From assembly GCF_021018805.1 (NCBI RefSeq), contig NC_086247.1, forward strand, positions 137,123,602-137,187,601: a stretch of 64,000 bases of DNA, written 5' to 3'. A model generated the notes under the pieces. That model was not told the origin of the DNA. It was given only the letters and a program-made list of their open reading frames with translations, and ran no database searches. Below are positions 1-12,306 of the stretch, piece after piece; position 1 is the stretch's first letter, and every line of letters begins with the position of its first letter. This DNA is from Prinia subflava (Eukaryota; Chordata; Aves; Passeriformes; Cisticolidae). Made by a program: the position numbers and the translations under genes.

Positions 1-3000
1 CAGTGGCATCTTGATGTGCTTATGCCTGGATGGCTTTCATCTTTGGTGCACATTCTGCTTTTTTCTCCCTAGACAACAATTTCTGACATTTCAGCTGAAG
101 TGGAAACTTGATAGAGGGAAGAGATCTTGTGCAGATGGAGCAGCTGCTTTTACATGCTGTGCTGGTGGGGGATACCTGAGAGTTCACTCAGCATATACAC
201 ATTCTGTGCAGTGCATTTAACACCCTTTCTTCATGCTGTCCCAGGGTGAGAACCTAGTTTCTTGTGATTTCTCAGGAAGTTCATTGTAGTCTTCAGGTGT
301 GCAAGGTTAAAGACATTGCCGATATTGTTTTCAAAACTGTTATTTTTAGTGGAATTCCCATTTCCTTTATTTTCATGTCCCTTCCCATCTTTCTGTGTAG
401 ATAAGATGTGCCTTTAAGGATGCTGTCCTTTCTTAACTCCCACATAAATAATTTAAGAGTGCCATATTGGCAGGATTAATGAGTGGAGGGGCTGTTAGCC
501 TGCAGCAACAGTTGAGTCTCAGGGAGGATGCACTGACTGCTGGAGTCCCCAAAGACAGCAGGCATTGGTAGGCAGGGCTGCAGTGTTTGCAGGGTATTGT
601 GTGTGTTCACTTCCCAAGGCCAAAGGTTTCACATGAGTATGTATTTGCATTCTAATACACAGTTTAGAACCATCAAGTGTGCTTGTGAATAGAAAAATAA
701 ACTACAGATACTCTAGGCCTAATGAATACTGAAGTGTGAAGAAAATAAAGATCTGGATATGAAATACGTTCATTGATTTCAGTTCAGCCTCATAAAAAAG
801 AGCTAATGAGAACAGCAGGGTGGTAGAAAGCAAAAAAAAAATTAGTGCTCTAGATAGAGTCTGCTCCTAATGGATAAGGTAGGTCATAAAGATAACTTTT
901 CATCAATACTCAGGAGTAGCTCTAAGGATTCAAAAGCTACAATCTTCTCTGTATAACTTTATATTAAACCAATGCTTATCTCTACAAAGTTGAATTGCAC
1001 AACACCTTAGGGGACCCATCTGGAAAACATTCATGGTTTTTTAAGGCGTGCACTGCCTTTAAAGTGACGTGAATCAGCCATGGATTGTGACACATTTACT
1101 CCACTTTGACATTGAAACTGATTCCTGGCCTTTGTTTTCTTAATCTTAATGCTTTGCTGCATATGACCTTGCAGACTGTGAATCATTGTTACCTTCTGTT
1201 CCACCAGCTCTCCACAAAACTCTGCAACACAGAGTCCCAAAGTTCAAATTAATTGAGCTGGTAGTGCACTTTCAATGTAGGGTGCTGGCCAAGGATGTAG
1301 CTGTCACCAAAGAAAAAGCTGCAGTGGCCTTGAAGGCCTATGTTCATTGAATTCTATTACACTATGATTTCACTTTAAAAATAAATGATGAAAAATTAAG
1401 TAATTGAATTCTTGAATTCCAGCAAATATTTTCCAACAATGACAACTATAACATCATAGAAAAGTTTTTCTGAGGTTGTTTCAGAATCATCTGTTAAACT
1501 GAGCAAACTGCTAATTTTTTTGCTTGTTTGTCACTCTGATTCCTGCTGAGTCTTGTATTTACAGCCCTTATAGGGTATTTGAGTAGTCCGAATGGTCTGT
1601 CACGTGATAATAAGCTCACCCCACTGATTCTTTGATGCATTTTAATGTAACTTTAGGACAGTTGCATTTATCTGAAGTTTCATTTGGGTTCCTGAATGGG
1701 CATTTACAGATTTGCTGGGAAGAGACTGACTTCCTATCATGTCAGCAGAATAAAGGCGACATTATTTATTTATCCTGCTATTTGTCTCGGAGTTGTATGC
1801 TGCTGTGAACCTTCCTTGTACAATCAATAGCAATAGCAAAGTCCCTGGTGGCTTGCATGAGGTCTTTGGCATGCCTCCCTCTCCAAGAGAAGACTTCTGG
1901 CTGAAGCAGACTTTCTTTTTGTTTTAAGGGTCTAATAGTAAGACCCCATTTTAATGTTGAAAAACAGTTTAACTAAGGAGAAGCTGTTATGAAGACGAGA
2001 AAATATAGGGTTTTAGAAGTTTTACTCAGAGAGAAGAGAGAATAACATAAATTAAGAAAAAGGAAAAGAAAATACTGGGAAAAAAATGTAGCATGAGAAC
2101 TTTCAAATAGAAAAAAAACTGTATTGGAAACCTTATTTTAGGAAATGTCTTGGATTTTTTACTGTGTATTTGTATCTGCAAAACTTTTAGTTAATGGTAG
2201 AATGTTCAGAGCAACTTGGTGCTGATTTTAATATTTTGGTTGTTTGGTGGGTTTTGGCTATATCATGTGGTACAAGCTGAACATAGGTCACTCAGACTAA
2301 AACATATTCCTGTTCTTCATTCTTTTCTTCATTTCTTTGGGTAAAAGTTGAAGGTTTTCAGGGGCAGGCTCATGCTGTCAGCTTCTCATTAGGACTTTGT
2401 GCTATGCAGTCACATTGCTTTTTGCCTTCCTTGTCCCAGCCATGCCTCCCTGTCTGGAATAAAATCATGACATTTTTCTCTGACATCTTCTCATCAACTT
2501 CAATAACCAGCAGAAAAGAAACCTTGATCTCCTCCTGCTTCCCTCTAGGACATCCCAGCTACAGCTTTCATAGTTACTGTAGCAACCTGCTTGTTACCAA
2601 ACGTCATTTTGGGCTCTGGAGCTCACTGTGCCTCCGGCTATGTCTCAGCCTTGCTGAGCTCCTTCTGAGCTCCCTTTTATGACATATTTTCTGCCAGTCT
2701 GCAGCCCTGAGTTTATTGTCTCAGCTTGGTGTCTTGTGTCTTGACTGTGCGATGTCCTTTCAGCTGTCTGTGGCAGGGGCAGTCACGGCCTCCTGCTGTC
2801 TGCTCAGAATGATGCTGCACATGATTTCCTGCTCTGCCACTTTCTGTTCTCCTCGTTGCATCTCCCTCTTGACATCATACATGAGCAGTACATCTGTGTT
2901 TCATTCAACTCCCACATGAGCTTTTTTCTGACTCCTAATGCCATTTCTTTGATGCAGAAGTGTCAACACCAGCCTCATCTTTCCTCATACTTTCCTCATA

Positions 3001-5596
3001 CTTGGTAGAGGCTTTTTGGGAGCACCCCCTGCTCTCCATATCATGTCTTCAGGTTCAAGTGCTGACAAAGTATGTGACTTAGAGTGAGATACTGATAGGC
3101 CGGGTCCTCTAATTGCTAGTTCTGAAATGTGATACTGCCTTCTTTTTCCACTTTTTGTCTCATCTGCCTTTATCCATATGCTGCCCCTTGTCTTAAACTC
3201 TTAACTTTGTGCAGATGGCACAGCCATTTTCACTTTTTCCTTGTGCAGGGTCTGCACTAACTTGAGGCTTCCCTGGGGCTGGGGTTTCATCAATACATTG
3301 GTAGGAAGAATAATTAAGTTGTGCATAGCAGTATTTGCTTCCACAAATGTGCTTTTATGTCCAGTGAAACATACATTCCATGATCTAACCTTAATGAGAG
3401 ATTATTTAGCTTAAAGAATTCTGAAGAGCTGAAAAATCTCACCATTTTTGGGATTAGGATTTCTCAGATGCAGTCATAAGGTGTTAATTAGGAGTGGTTT
3501 AGCACTTGGCTCTTGTAAAAGTGAATAAAATAAACTGAAGTTGGATTTTAAACCTTCAGAATCATGAGGTTTTGACTGATCTGAAATTAATATAATGATT
3601 TTCATCTCTAGTTAATTTGCCTTCTAAGTCATGAAAATAAGGAGACTTTTTTACCTCAACCAGATTTATTCCAATGCTTCTCACTTAATTTTCTGTTTGT
3701 TTTTTTTTTTTCTGAGATGTTACGAATCTTGAACTTTGAGTCAGGTTGTTTTTTTTACCCTTTCACCATAAACTATTTATTTCTGTGTGATTGAAATAAA
3801 ATTTATACAAACAATTTTAGTGATCTGTGGTTTATCTTCTGTAATAGGTGAGGCCATGTTGAATAAGAAAGCTGAAATTTAGTTCAGATGTACTGAAGCT
3901 GTTTGTAAATTAAACAGAGGAACATACAAACAGAGGAACTCCTGCTCCTGAAATTTGGTTTCCTGTTTCATCAGATTTTTTGTATATTCAATTTAATCTC
4001 TTGGTGATTAGGCAACTATCAATATTAGAGTGCATTTTATTCTTGAAAGTAATGTCTTTCGATCTTCATTTAATTTCTGTGTTAATTGTATGCATAACCT
4101 AGTGAAGCAGACACTTTAAGTGATCTAAATTTTTGATGATTGTCATTGTACATATTAATCTTTTAAATTGACCATAAAGCTGTGAATAGACTGAAATTGA
4201 ACTTGTGTGTTCACCTCTTTCAACTCCAGCATTGCTCTGTAAGCCACACTTCTTTTAGGACAGGATGCAGAATTGCGTAGATAGAGTTTGCAGAGAATGG
4301 TCCCTACCAGAACACAAGTGAGAAGAAAATCATGGGATAATTTATTGTTATGGAAGAAGAGCTGGAAATGCTGAAGTTCTTTGCCCCAGCAGGTTGTCCT
4401 ATGATCATGCTGCCCAGAAGCAAGCTTGATAGAAAAGACTGATCAGGATGTGAAAGACTTGTTTAGAAAAGAATGTCCACATGGGAGTTAAAAGGACTTT
4501 AGATGTTTTAGATAATTTGTCTTCTCTGTATAAAGCCCATTTCAGTTGCTTTGTTGGCCATTCTGGTATATAGAGATTCATTGTACACAATAGGAAAAAA
4601 ATATTCTTTAGTGGTTTGAGTATTGCTCAGTCATGAGAGACACGAGCTCACTGACCTCTGCCAGTGTCTTGTATGATGTTGGAGCCACTCATAGAAGGGA
4701 GGGCATGATAAAAAGCATTATCCCACCTCTCAGGATCTGCTTCTTGTTGGCCTTTTCCCATATCTGCCTCAAACCAAGCTTCTTGCTAAACAAAGGTTTA
4801 TTTGTCATCGTCATCGTCTGGTGCTCACAGCCTGGGCTGTACCTCACACATATCAGCAAAGCACCCCTGCTTTTGCAGTGGGCAATTCTTTGAGTCATTA
4901 ACCCTCAACATTTCAGTTTCCCACAAGTGTTGATGTTTTGTCTCTAAGGCACAGTTGCACTGTACATAAACCATCAAACTTATTGGAACACACTTTGTAT
5001 TAGGAAAAATAATTGATTTTTTAAAAGGTTTTAAGAAAACCATGTTGGTTTTCTTAACCAACATATGGTCAGGAAATGGCATACTATTTTACAATCCTGA
5101 CAAGTTAATGAATCAAAGTCTTGGTACAAATATTTCAGGAAAAGTAAATGCAGTTCAGTCTAAGGGCACACTCTATATTCAGTAAAATTGTAGATTATTC
5201 ATGCTTATTATGGAAGCCAAGTCATTAATATTAATTAAGCAAAAATAGTCTAGGGACTTCTTGAAATTTAAGCAATGCAGAACAAATTCTGCGGTTAAAT
5301 TCATGTCTGTAATTCCCATGATCCCTAAGTCTTGACACTTGAGAGCAAATTTAGTAGCTTCAAATCATATCCAGGTAATGTCTGTTGAATAGTATTTAAT
5401 GTAGGAAACTTTTTTTTAATTGAATTTTGTAAAACAACCATTGTAATGGGCCTGTGATTTAAAGAGTGTGGAGCATGCAAGTATGACAGCTTAATAAACA
5501 TCAATGTGGAAGTGTTGTACTGACAAACGTGAAGGTATCTTTATGGAAATGACACAGAGAATTTTCTAATATTTTGTGTTGATTTTTGTCTTCTAG
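1..5596 (+). other. Intron sequence upstream of the first recognised GPR158 exon
   Basis: This is AT-rich, non-coding sequence ending in a pyrimidine-rich tract and the acceptor ttctag at 5591-5596. I found no exon, RNA gene or clear transposon in it. Short open frames, for example around 2404-2919 and 4633-5082, have no recognisable domains and no flanking splice signals that I trust. There are short T and A runs near 3700 and 830. It is interpreted as the 3' part of the preceding GPR158 intron because the exon that follows starts in the middle of the receptor. Confidence 0.6.
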
Positions 5597-5665
5597 AGTA
5601 TCAGGGCTTCAGGGCTGGTGCTGTTGGAAACCATTCTTTTTGGATCACTTCTTCTGTACTTCCCA
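5597..5665 (+). CDS. GPR158: GPR158 internal exon (transmembrane helix 2), partial gene
   Basis: This 69-bp exon encodes 23 residues, starting SIRASG and ending LLLYFP, with the hydrophobic core LVLLETILFG. It is flanked by a consensus acceptor (ttctag, 5591-5596) and donor (gtaagt from 5666), and it is phase 0 at both ends. The peptide matches transmembrane helix 2 of GPR158, a class C orphan receptor that in vertebrates partners RGS7-Gbeta5 at neuronal membranes and binds glycine. The next exon at 34321 continues the helix in the same frame, as expected for the family. The paralogue GPR179 is the main alternative, but residues in both exons fit GPR158 better from memory. Only a small part of the gene lies in this window. 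Confidence 0.85.
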
Positions 5666-8600
5666 GTAAGTCAAACTATAACTTTTTTTAAAAGTTATAC
5701 CCTTGACAACATTTTAAAACATTGCATGAATGACTCTGGTAAAAATATAAATGTAAAAACTATTTATTAATTATTAGTTTAATCTGATTACAAAATATGC
5801 TGTGTTCTGTAAATATTCTTAAAAACAGTCAAATGTTTTACTATATTTGTAATAATTCTCTATTTTCAATTTGGTAAAAGTTGCCAATGGTTTAGTTGGA
5901 AGTTTTGGGGTGTTCTGGGTCAAGATGAGATTTTGCTTTGAAAGACAATACCTCTCTAATCTATAGTATGGGGAGAAAAAAGCAAGGTATGTAAAAAAAA
6001 AGACACCAATTATACCAAATATTTCTTTGGAGTGTAGTATAAAGGAGATTAATTATTTCAGTGCATTACTGGCATGTATTTTGATATTTCTGAAAGGGTG
6101 TGGTATCTGCAATACTATGTCTTTGGGAAAATTAGATGGCATTACCCTTAATCTGTGAGTGAAAAATTAGTAATTTCACAGTCATGTGAGAAATATATCA
6201 CAAAACTTACAGAAATATGTGTCCATTCTCTTTTCAAAAGTCCCAGAAAAAGTGAGTTTGTTAATTACGACATAAACCCAAAACAATGACTGGATAAAGC
6301 AAGACATCAAAGTGTATGTTGAACAAAGCTGATAGAAAGCATGCACGTGGGGAGACAATCAAAGATAGAGTTGTGGACTATTTTAAAATATGTTTATGTT
6401 CTCTTTCCTTCAGTAGTCAGAATTTTCTGTGCTTTTACAGACCATCGTGTAGTTACTGAAGGATAACAAATAGCTGGATAACAAAACTCTTCAGTACCTG
6501 CAGAACAAGAAGGAAATAAACTGAAGTAGAATGTGTGAAGAATACTATAAATAAAGACAAACCTTGGTGGAATTTTTATACATTATTTTTTGAATAGTGT
6601 GAACCTTTCCAGTTCTAAAGAAAAAACGTGTGCATTTCTAGGATAGTTTTATGTATTTTTTCATCTTTCACTTTGCAGAAGTCAGGGAAATGAAAGTTCT
6701 TGGTTTTTTCACTTTGGACAAAAGTTTTTTACAACTTGCAATAAATACTTCTCCCATGGGTTTTCAGAGCTTCTTTCATATATCTTTTCAATGAACAGAA
6801 CAGAAAACCCGTGTGCGGCTTCCTCAGCTGGTGCTGTGGAGCATTTACAGAAATTCACAGCTTAAGGCATTATGCAAGGATTTCCTCTCCATGGTTGTCT
6901 CCTCTTTGCTTTCTCAGAGAGCCCTGGGGTCAGGCAGTGGCTTCCCCAGGCAGAACCAGTCAGTGCCTGTGCAGCCCCAGCTCCAAAGCCTGAGAAGCCT
7001 TCACACTCTGATATCAGAGTGGTGTCTGCCATCTGCCCGCCTGTCACCCATTCCTCAGTTCATTTCCCAGTTCTTGTCCTGGTCCTCCATTTGTTGTGTG
7101 TCACAAAGGATGAACATTCTTTGGTGGCTGTCTGTCTTCAGGGTTCGGGTGCTCAGCACCTGGGGCACTCAGACACACTGTGGAGGAAGATTTCTCTCAG
7201 CAGGTGACTTGAAGGGCCACACTGTTGGATGCAAGAGCTGGTGACCATCCACAGCCTACAAATGTAGAGGGACAAGAAAGGAAGTGGTTCTGGGAGGGAG
7301 CAGTTCAATAACCCAAGTGTGCCTCAGCTCTTTACTGACATTTAAGGCCATTTTTTTTTTTTCACTGACATTAAGGTTGTTAAATATACAGCAAGTGCAA
7401 AATGACTGTTTGATGTATTATGGGGAAAAAAAAATTCTGGAAGTTCCTGATCAGCTCATGTCCCAGATGGGATGTAGATACTTGACCAGAGTTTATCTTT
7501 CTCTGCACATCTCCAGCTCCTGCTATATAAAACTGTCTGCTGAGAACACATTCTATTAGAAATGAATAAGCAAAGTGTATGACTTGACTTCTTTCTTCTA
7601 CCAGTTTTATGTTCCCACACTCTCTGCTGGGGCACTCTTCTTTAGTATACAGGGAATTACTAATCAGGCTGTTACTCCTACAGACTTTGGAAAAAAAAGA
7701 GAGCAATTTTATAATTTTTATTTTGAGGGTTTTAGGGGAGGGATGTAGCAAATGTGGTAGTGAGAGGTCCTTTGCATTTTCAGACAGAGAAACTAGTCCT
7801 GATTTCACCAACCAGAAAAATATGGTTTCATAAAATCAAAGATCAGAAAGATCACTTTCCAATATCCCTCTCCCTCAATTCACTGCAAGAAAGTTTTCAT
7901 CAGTTTCTGATTCAGGGCAAGAAGTGAAACAGAAATGTGTGAAAGCTATAAAGCATAGTCTTTTTAAGAAAGAAAAGCTGCAAGGTGTGAATTATGAGGG
8001 TAGAGTCCTTGGAATGTGGACTCTTGATGTTTTGGTGTACACAGACAGAATCTGAATGTGCTCACCAGCTTATTGTCTGGGAAAGGAGCACAAAGCAGAG
8101 CAGGATGACACAAGAAAGAAAACCTAAGCTTTAAACAGAGTCTTGTTTGCACCAGCTGACATTCACACTCATATTCATTCATAGTAGGGTGTAGAGCCCA
8201 TATTATCAATATGTGTGTTGGTCATAAGTCATGTACCTGCGAAGCAGATTTTGTTTTTCCTGGGTCATATTTATTTACCCCATTCATATTATCTGGTGTT
8301 TTTATTTGCTTCTGAGAAGAACTGGAAATATTTTGTGACCTAGAGATGTGGTTAAAGATGTAGTAATATATGCCCAGAGGTCACTATTTCAGCTATTTGA
8401 TCTGGTCCTCATTTTATGCTAGAGGAGTACATTAGAACTCTGACACTATTTAATATAGATCTCACATCTTATACACCCAAATTAGGCCGTGTTCTCCACA
8501 GGTAGTGTGAAATGTGAGTTAACCTCTGGAATGGAGTTCATAAGCACCACTGCAGGAGGGTGTTGTCTTTCAACATAAGGCTGTTTTTTGATATCATTGT

Positions 8601-9871
8601 TTCTTCTTCTATTGTGATTTGGAATGTAAAACTAAAAAGCTTTACTTTCACACTCAACCAAGTGTGGAATTACGCAGCTTGGCTTAGTGCATGTAACAAT
8701 GTAAAGATATTAAGGAATGACATTTCAGTTCTAAATAACCGAAATCTCTATTCATTTGAGGATTCAGTGCAAAATTACATTCTTACTTATAAAACAAAAT
8801 CCCCTTAGATTTTCTCAACACTGCTTTAAGTCTTTGGCATCTTTGTTCTCTGCTCTTCTACACTTCCCTAATTATTTCTTTTTCTAGATCTGTTTACTCA
8901 GTCATTCTGAGAGCCTTCAGCATACAAATTTCACTGTGTCTAGAAGGGGTTTATTGCATCTCTGACTTTCCCTACCCTCCAATTAAATGGAAACCAAAAC
9001 CTACTTTGTTACATTGCTGAATTTCTTTCACTAATTGTTGTTGTTTTTATGCCTACATGCGGTAATCTATTCATAGTGTAACATCATTAATTGAAAAATA
9101 ATATCACCAGTCAGCTGCTTTTAGTGAGAAAAACAGCTGTTACAATGCCCTTCTAACCAAATGGGAAGTGCAAATGATGGTCTCCACCTAAACTTATTAT
9201 TCAAGTTCTGCTATACTCATAACAACATTGATCTTTCCTGAATTATAAGCAGGCAGATGAGCTTTGTCTATTACAAATGCACAGATTTTACTAAGAAGTT
9301 GCTGGGCAGCTCACATTTCTGAAGCTCTCATTTCTTATATTTCCTGTAGTCTCATGGTAACATCTCTAATTTGCCTTTAGTTAGCCTTTCCAATTATCAA
9401 TGGATCTCCTCCAAACGGGCACTAGGCTTTCTAATTGATTTTGTTTATATTTCTTTGTTAGGTTTTGAACAGAAAGTCAAAACCCAACCATCTTATGGAT
9501 GAGTGCCTTAATTTCAGTACTTGGCATCTGAGGGGAGGAATCTCATTACTTTCCTTGTCCAGAAATACTACCTGTTTTGAAACCTTTAGACCTTTCTTAA
9601 TTCCCTGTATTGCTGCTGCTTGGAACATGCTACCACAAGTTTAAAGACTCTTTGCTTGCTACAAAGACCTTCAAATAAAGTGAGCAGGAGCACAATGTTT
9701 AAATACAGTAGCCTGTTAATTGCATTAGGGGTCAGACCTCGGGTGATTTTAGACATCTGTAATGGGCACAAGTTGAAAAATAGGAGATGCTGATAGGATA
9801 TCAAGAAACTTTTTTTTTAACTGTGAGGATTGTCAATTACCAAAACTCTTTGTCCAGAGTTTATGAAATAT

Positions 9872-9995
9872 CCATCTGAGGAGGTGTCAGGACTTGACTG
9901 GGCCCAGATCTGAGCAATCGGACCTAGTTTTGGGCAGGGGGCTGGACTAGATGACGTCCAAAGCTCTCTTGCAAACGAAATTCTGTGAGTCTGTG
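9872..9995 (+). mobile_element. CR1 LINE 3'-end fragment, sense
   Basis: The stretch has the usual CR1 3'-terminal wording: a ggctggactagatgacgtcc segment followed by ccaaagctctcttgcaaacg and a tail of ttctgtgagtctgtg. CR1 copies in birds are typically 5'-truncated like this one. It is diverged, so it is an old insertion. The left edge is approximate. Confidence 0.75.
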
Positions 9996-12151
9996 TTTCT
10001 TATGTATGCATCCATAGCTGAGACAGTCACCCTATGCTCACCAAATCCTGAAGAAGAACTGGGCCTTTTAGGACATGTTTTAGACTTGGAACTTGAAGAT
10101 GAGGTGAATCATGGCCAGCACTCCATGGACTATAAATAGAGTCTGAGGTTCTTGCCTCAAATGGTGATGAATTCCACCCTAGGCATCTAGGATTACCTGA
10201 TATATTAAATAGTTCCCATAGTGCTAGTCTACATAAACTGAAACTCCAAAATACATGCAACAGATTGCATGATATAATGGCATGATATAATTTCTACAGT
10301 CAGTGATTAAAGTTGAGTATGATGATGAAAGACCAAAGGAATAATTTCTTCTTCCATGTTCTTGATATAGCAGATAAGAAGTGCTATATTTAAATTCCAG
10401 CAAGTGGAAGTTGTTAGACAGTGAGGCTGAATCTTGTAGCAATGAGGTCAGCTAGATCATAAGATGGACTAGCTTTGGAGGCTGCAGAGTACCTTTTTAA
10501 AAAATAATGATTTTTTTATTTCACTCTTCTCTTCCTTTGGTTAAAAAAACCCAAGTTCATTACAGCTTTACCCTGTTTTTTCAAACTGCAAATTATAACA
10601 AGGCAATATTCAGTTTAGAGAAATGGAGCTGTGGGGTGGGGGACATTGACTTCCATTGCTCATGAAATAGTTCAGTAGCAAATCCTGGAATAAACTTTGT
10701 CCTCAGTCATCTTGTTGCATGTGTTAGGTGTTAAGATCTGTTTCTGGGGCTGTCTTTCTCCCTCCTTGACACTCAAGCTAAAATCACCTTCCCTTTTGTG
10801 CCACGAGAAGTAATAGAAAGTGGGGAGTCGTGGAGCTTAGATATGGATATGGGTTTTTTTCCCCTCACGTGATCTGTGTGTGCGTTAGCATGGAAGAGGT
10901 GAGCTGTGAAGTTTGGGATCACGAGACTGTGGTAGGTCCATTAGTGATAACAGTCCTGAGCAAAGCAAGGTCATTGCAAAGCTCTGGTTTTGACACTAAT
11001 GAATGTGAAAATAGAACACTGCAAAATGCTCTTATACATTTGTCCCTCAAATAAGGGATGTGTTACAAAAGTACAGTCATTGTTTATTCCAAGCACACTG
11101 ATGTGCACTGAGGCCTACTGAAAAATTTGCTTTTTCCAACACATTTAGCACTGCAAGTCTGCTCTGATACCCCAGATGTTTCAGGCTGATTCTTTCTCAG
11201 GATATAACTGTATTGCCTTTACTCACAAAATAGTGTTAAAAGCTTTCAGAATGAACAGTCATCATTTTATTCTTGTTCAGGTAAAGAACACGTCTGTCTT
11301 TGGTGTTCATGTCACTGAAGTCCAAGGACACAGTGTAAATATCTGCTCTAAAATAATTACTACAGATTTCTGTTGTACTCTAGGAAAGGGTTTTTCCATT
11401 TATTTGGATCACAGTGGATTAGATATCCAGCCAACGCAGAAGGCAGATTTTAAATACCATGTGCAAGGATTTTATATGTACATTGTATGCTTGGGCATAG
11501 AGGTGAGGGATCCAGGCAGAAGATGATGCAGTAGTCTCTCTTGGTCAATGTCCTTGTCAGATGAACATACTTTCTGGAGTTAACATGCAACCAATATGGG
11601 GTTTTTTGACAGTCAGCTTACTTTAAATGCAAAAACCAGAAGTCAGCTGGTGTAGCTTCTTTGTAGCATTATAGGGTACAAAGTACAGGAAACCTCATAG
11701 GTACTGGAAAGACTTGTGTCCTTGCCCTGAACCATGCTAAGAAAAGTGTTTATGACTGTTTTTACTGTTAGGAAGCAAGCACTGAATATTTTCTACTTTT
11801 TGAATACGTTTATTTAAAATGTCAGAAAAAATAAGATACATGTGATAGTTCTTCCTGGTTCTGTTCACTAATCTACATAGCTATCCTAAAAAATTCTGGC
11901 AGCTACTGTCTGGGAGATAACTAGAGGCTGTTGTATATGTGATTGTCCACATTAATAACTATGATTGGCCAGAGCTCCATCCTGTTCCTGATCTTAGTTA
12001 CATATTGGCATCTCTGTATATATGACAAAAGTTTAGCTCAGCAGAGCTATGACCTCATAAATTCTAAGAGTTTTTTCGCGTGGAATTTGGCGAGGAGTAT
12101 TTGTGTGTGTTCTCTGCATTTGTGTATGACTGTGTGCTGTGTTCCCAGTTT

Positions 12152-12306
12152 ACCTTAAGCTGGAAGGGACCTCAGGAGGCCTCTACTCCAACTTCCTGCA
12201 CAAAGGACAGTCAGCTGTAAGACTTTATACAAGACAAGATTACCAAGGGCTTTGTCCAATAGGTCTTAAAAACCTGCAGGGATGGAGCTACCCAATCAGG
12301 CAGTGT
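12152..12306 (-). mobile_element. CR1 LINE fragment, antisense
   Basis: The + strand reads ctggaagggacctcaggagg, then tccaact, then an aacctgcagggatggagc segment. This is the reverse complement of a CR1 3' region. It is short, diverged and without coding capacity. The boundaries are approximate. Confidence 0.7.

Noticed and set aside
2404..2919. Two adjacent + strand frames rich in Leu, Ser and Cys
   Set aside because: The composition is typical of translated pyrimidine-rich intron DNA, with no domain or exon signals.
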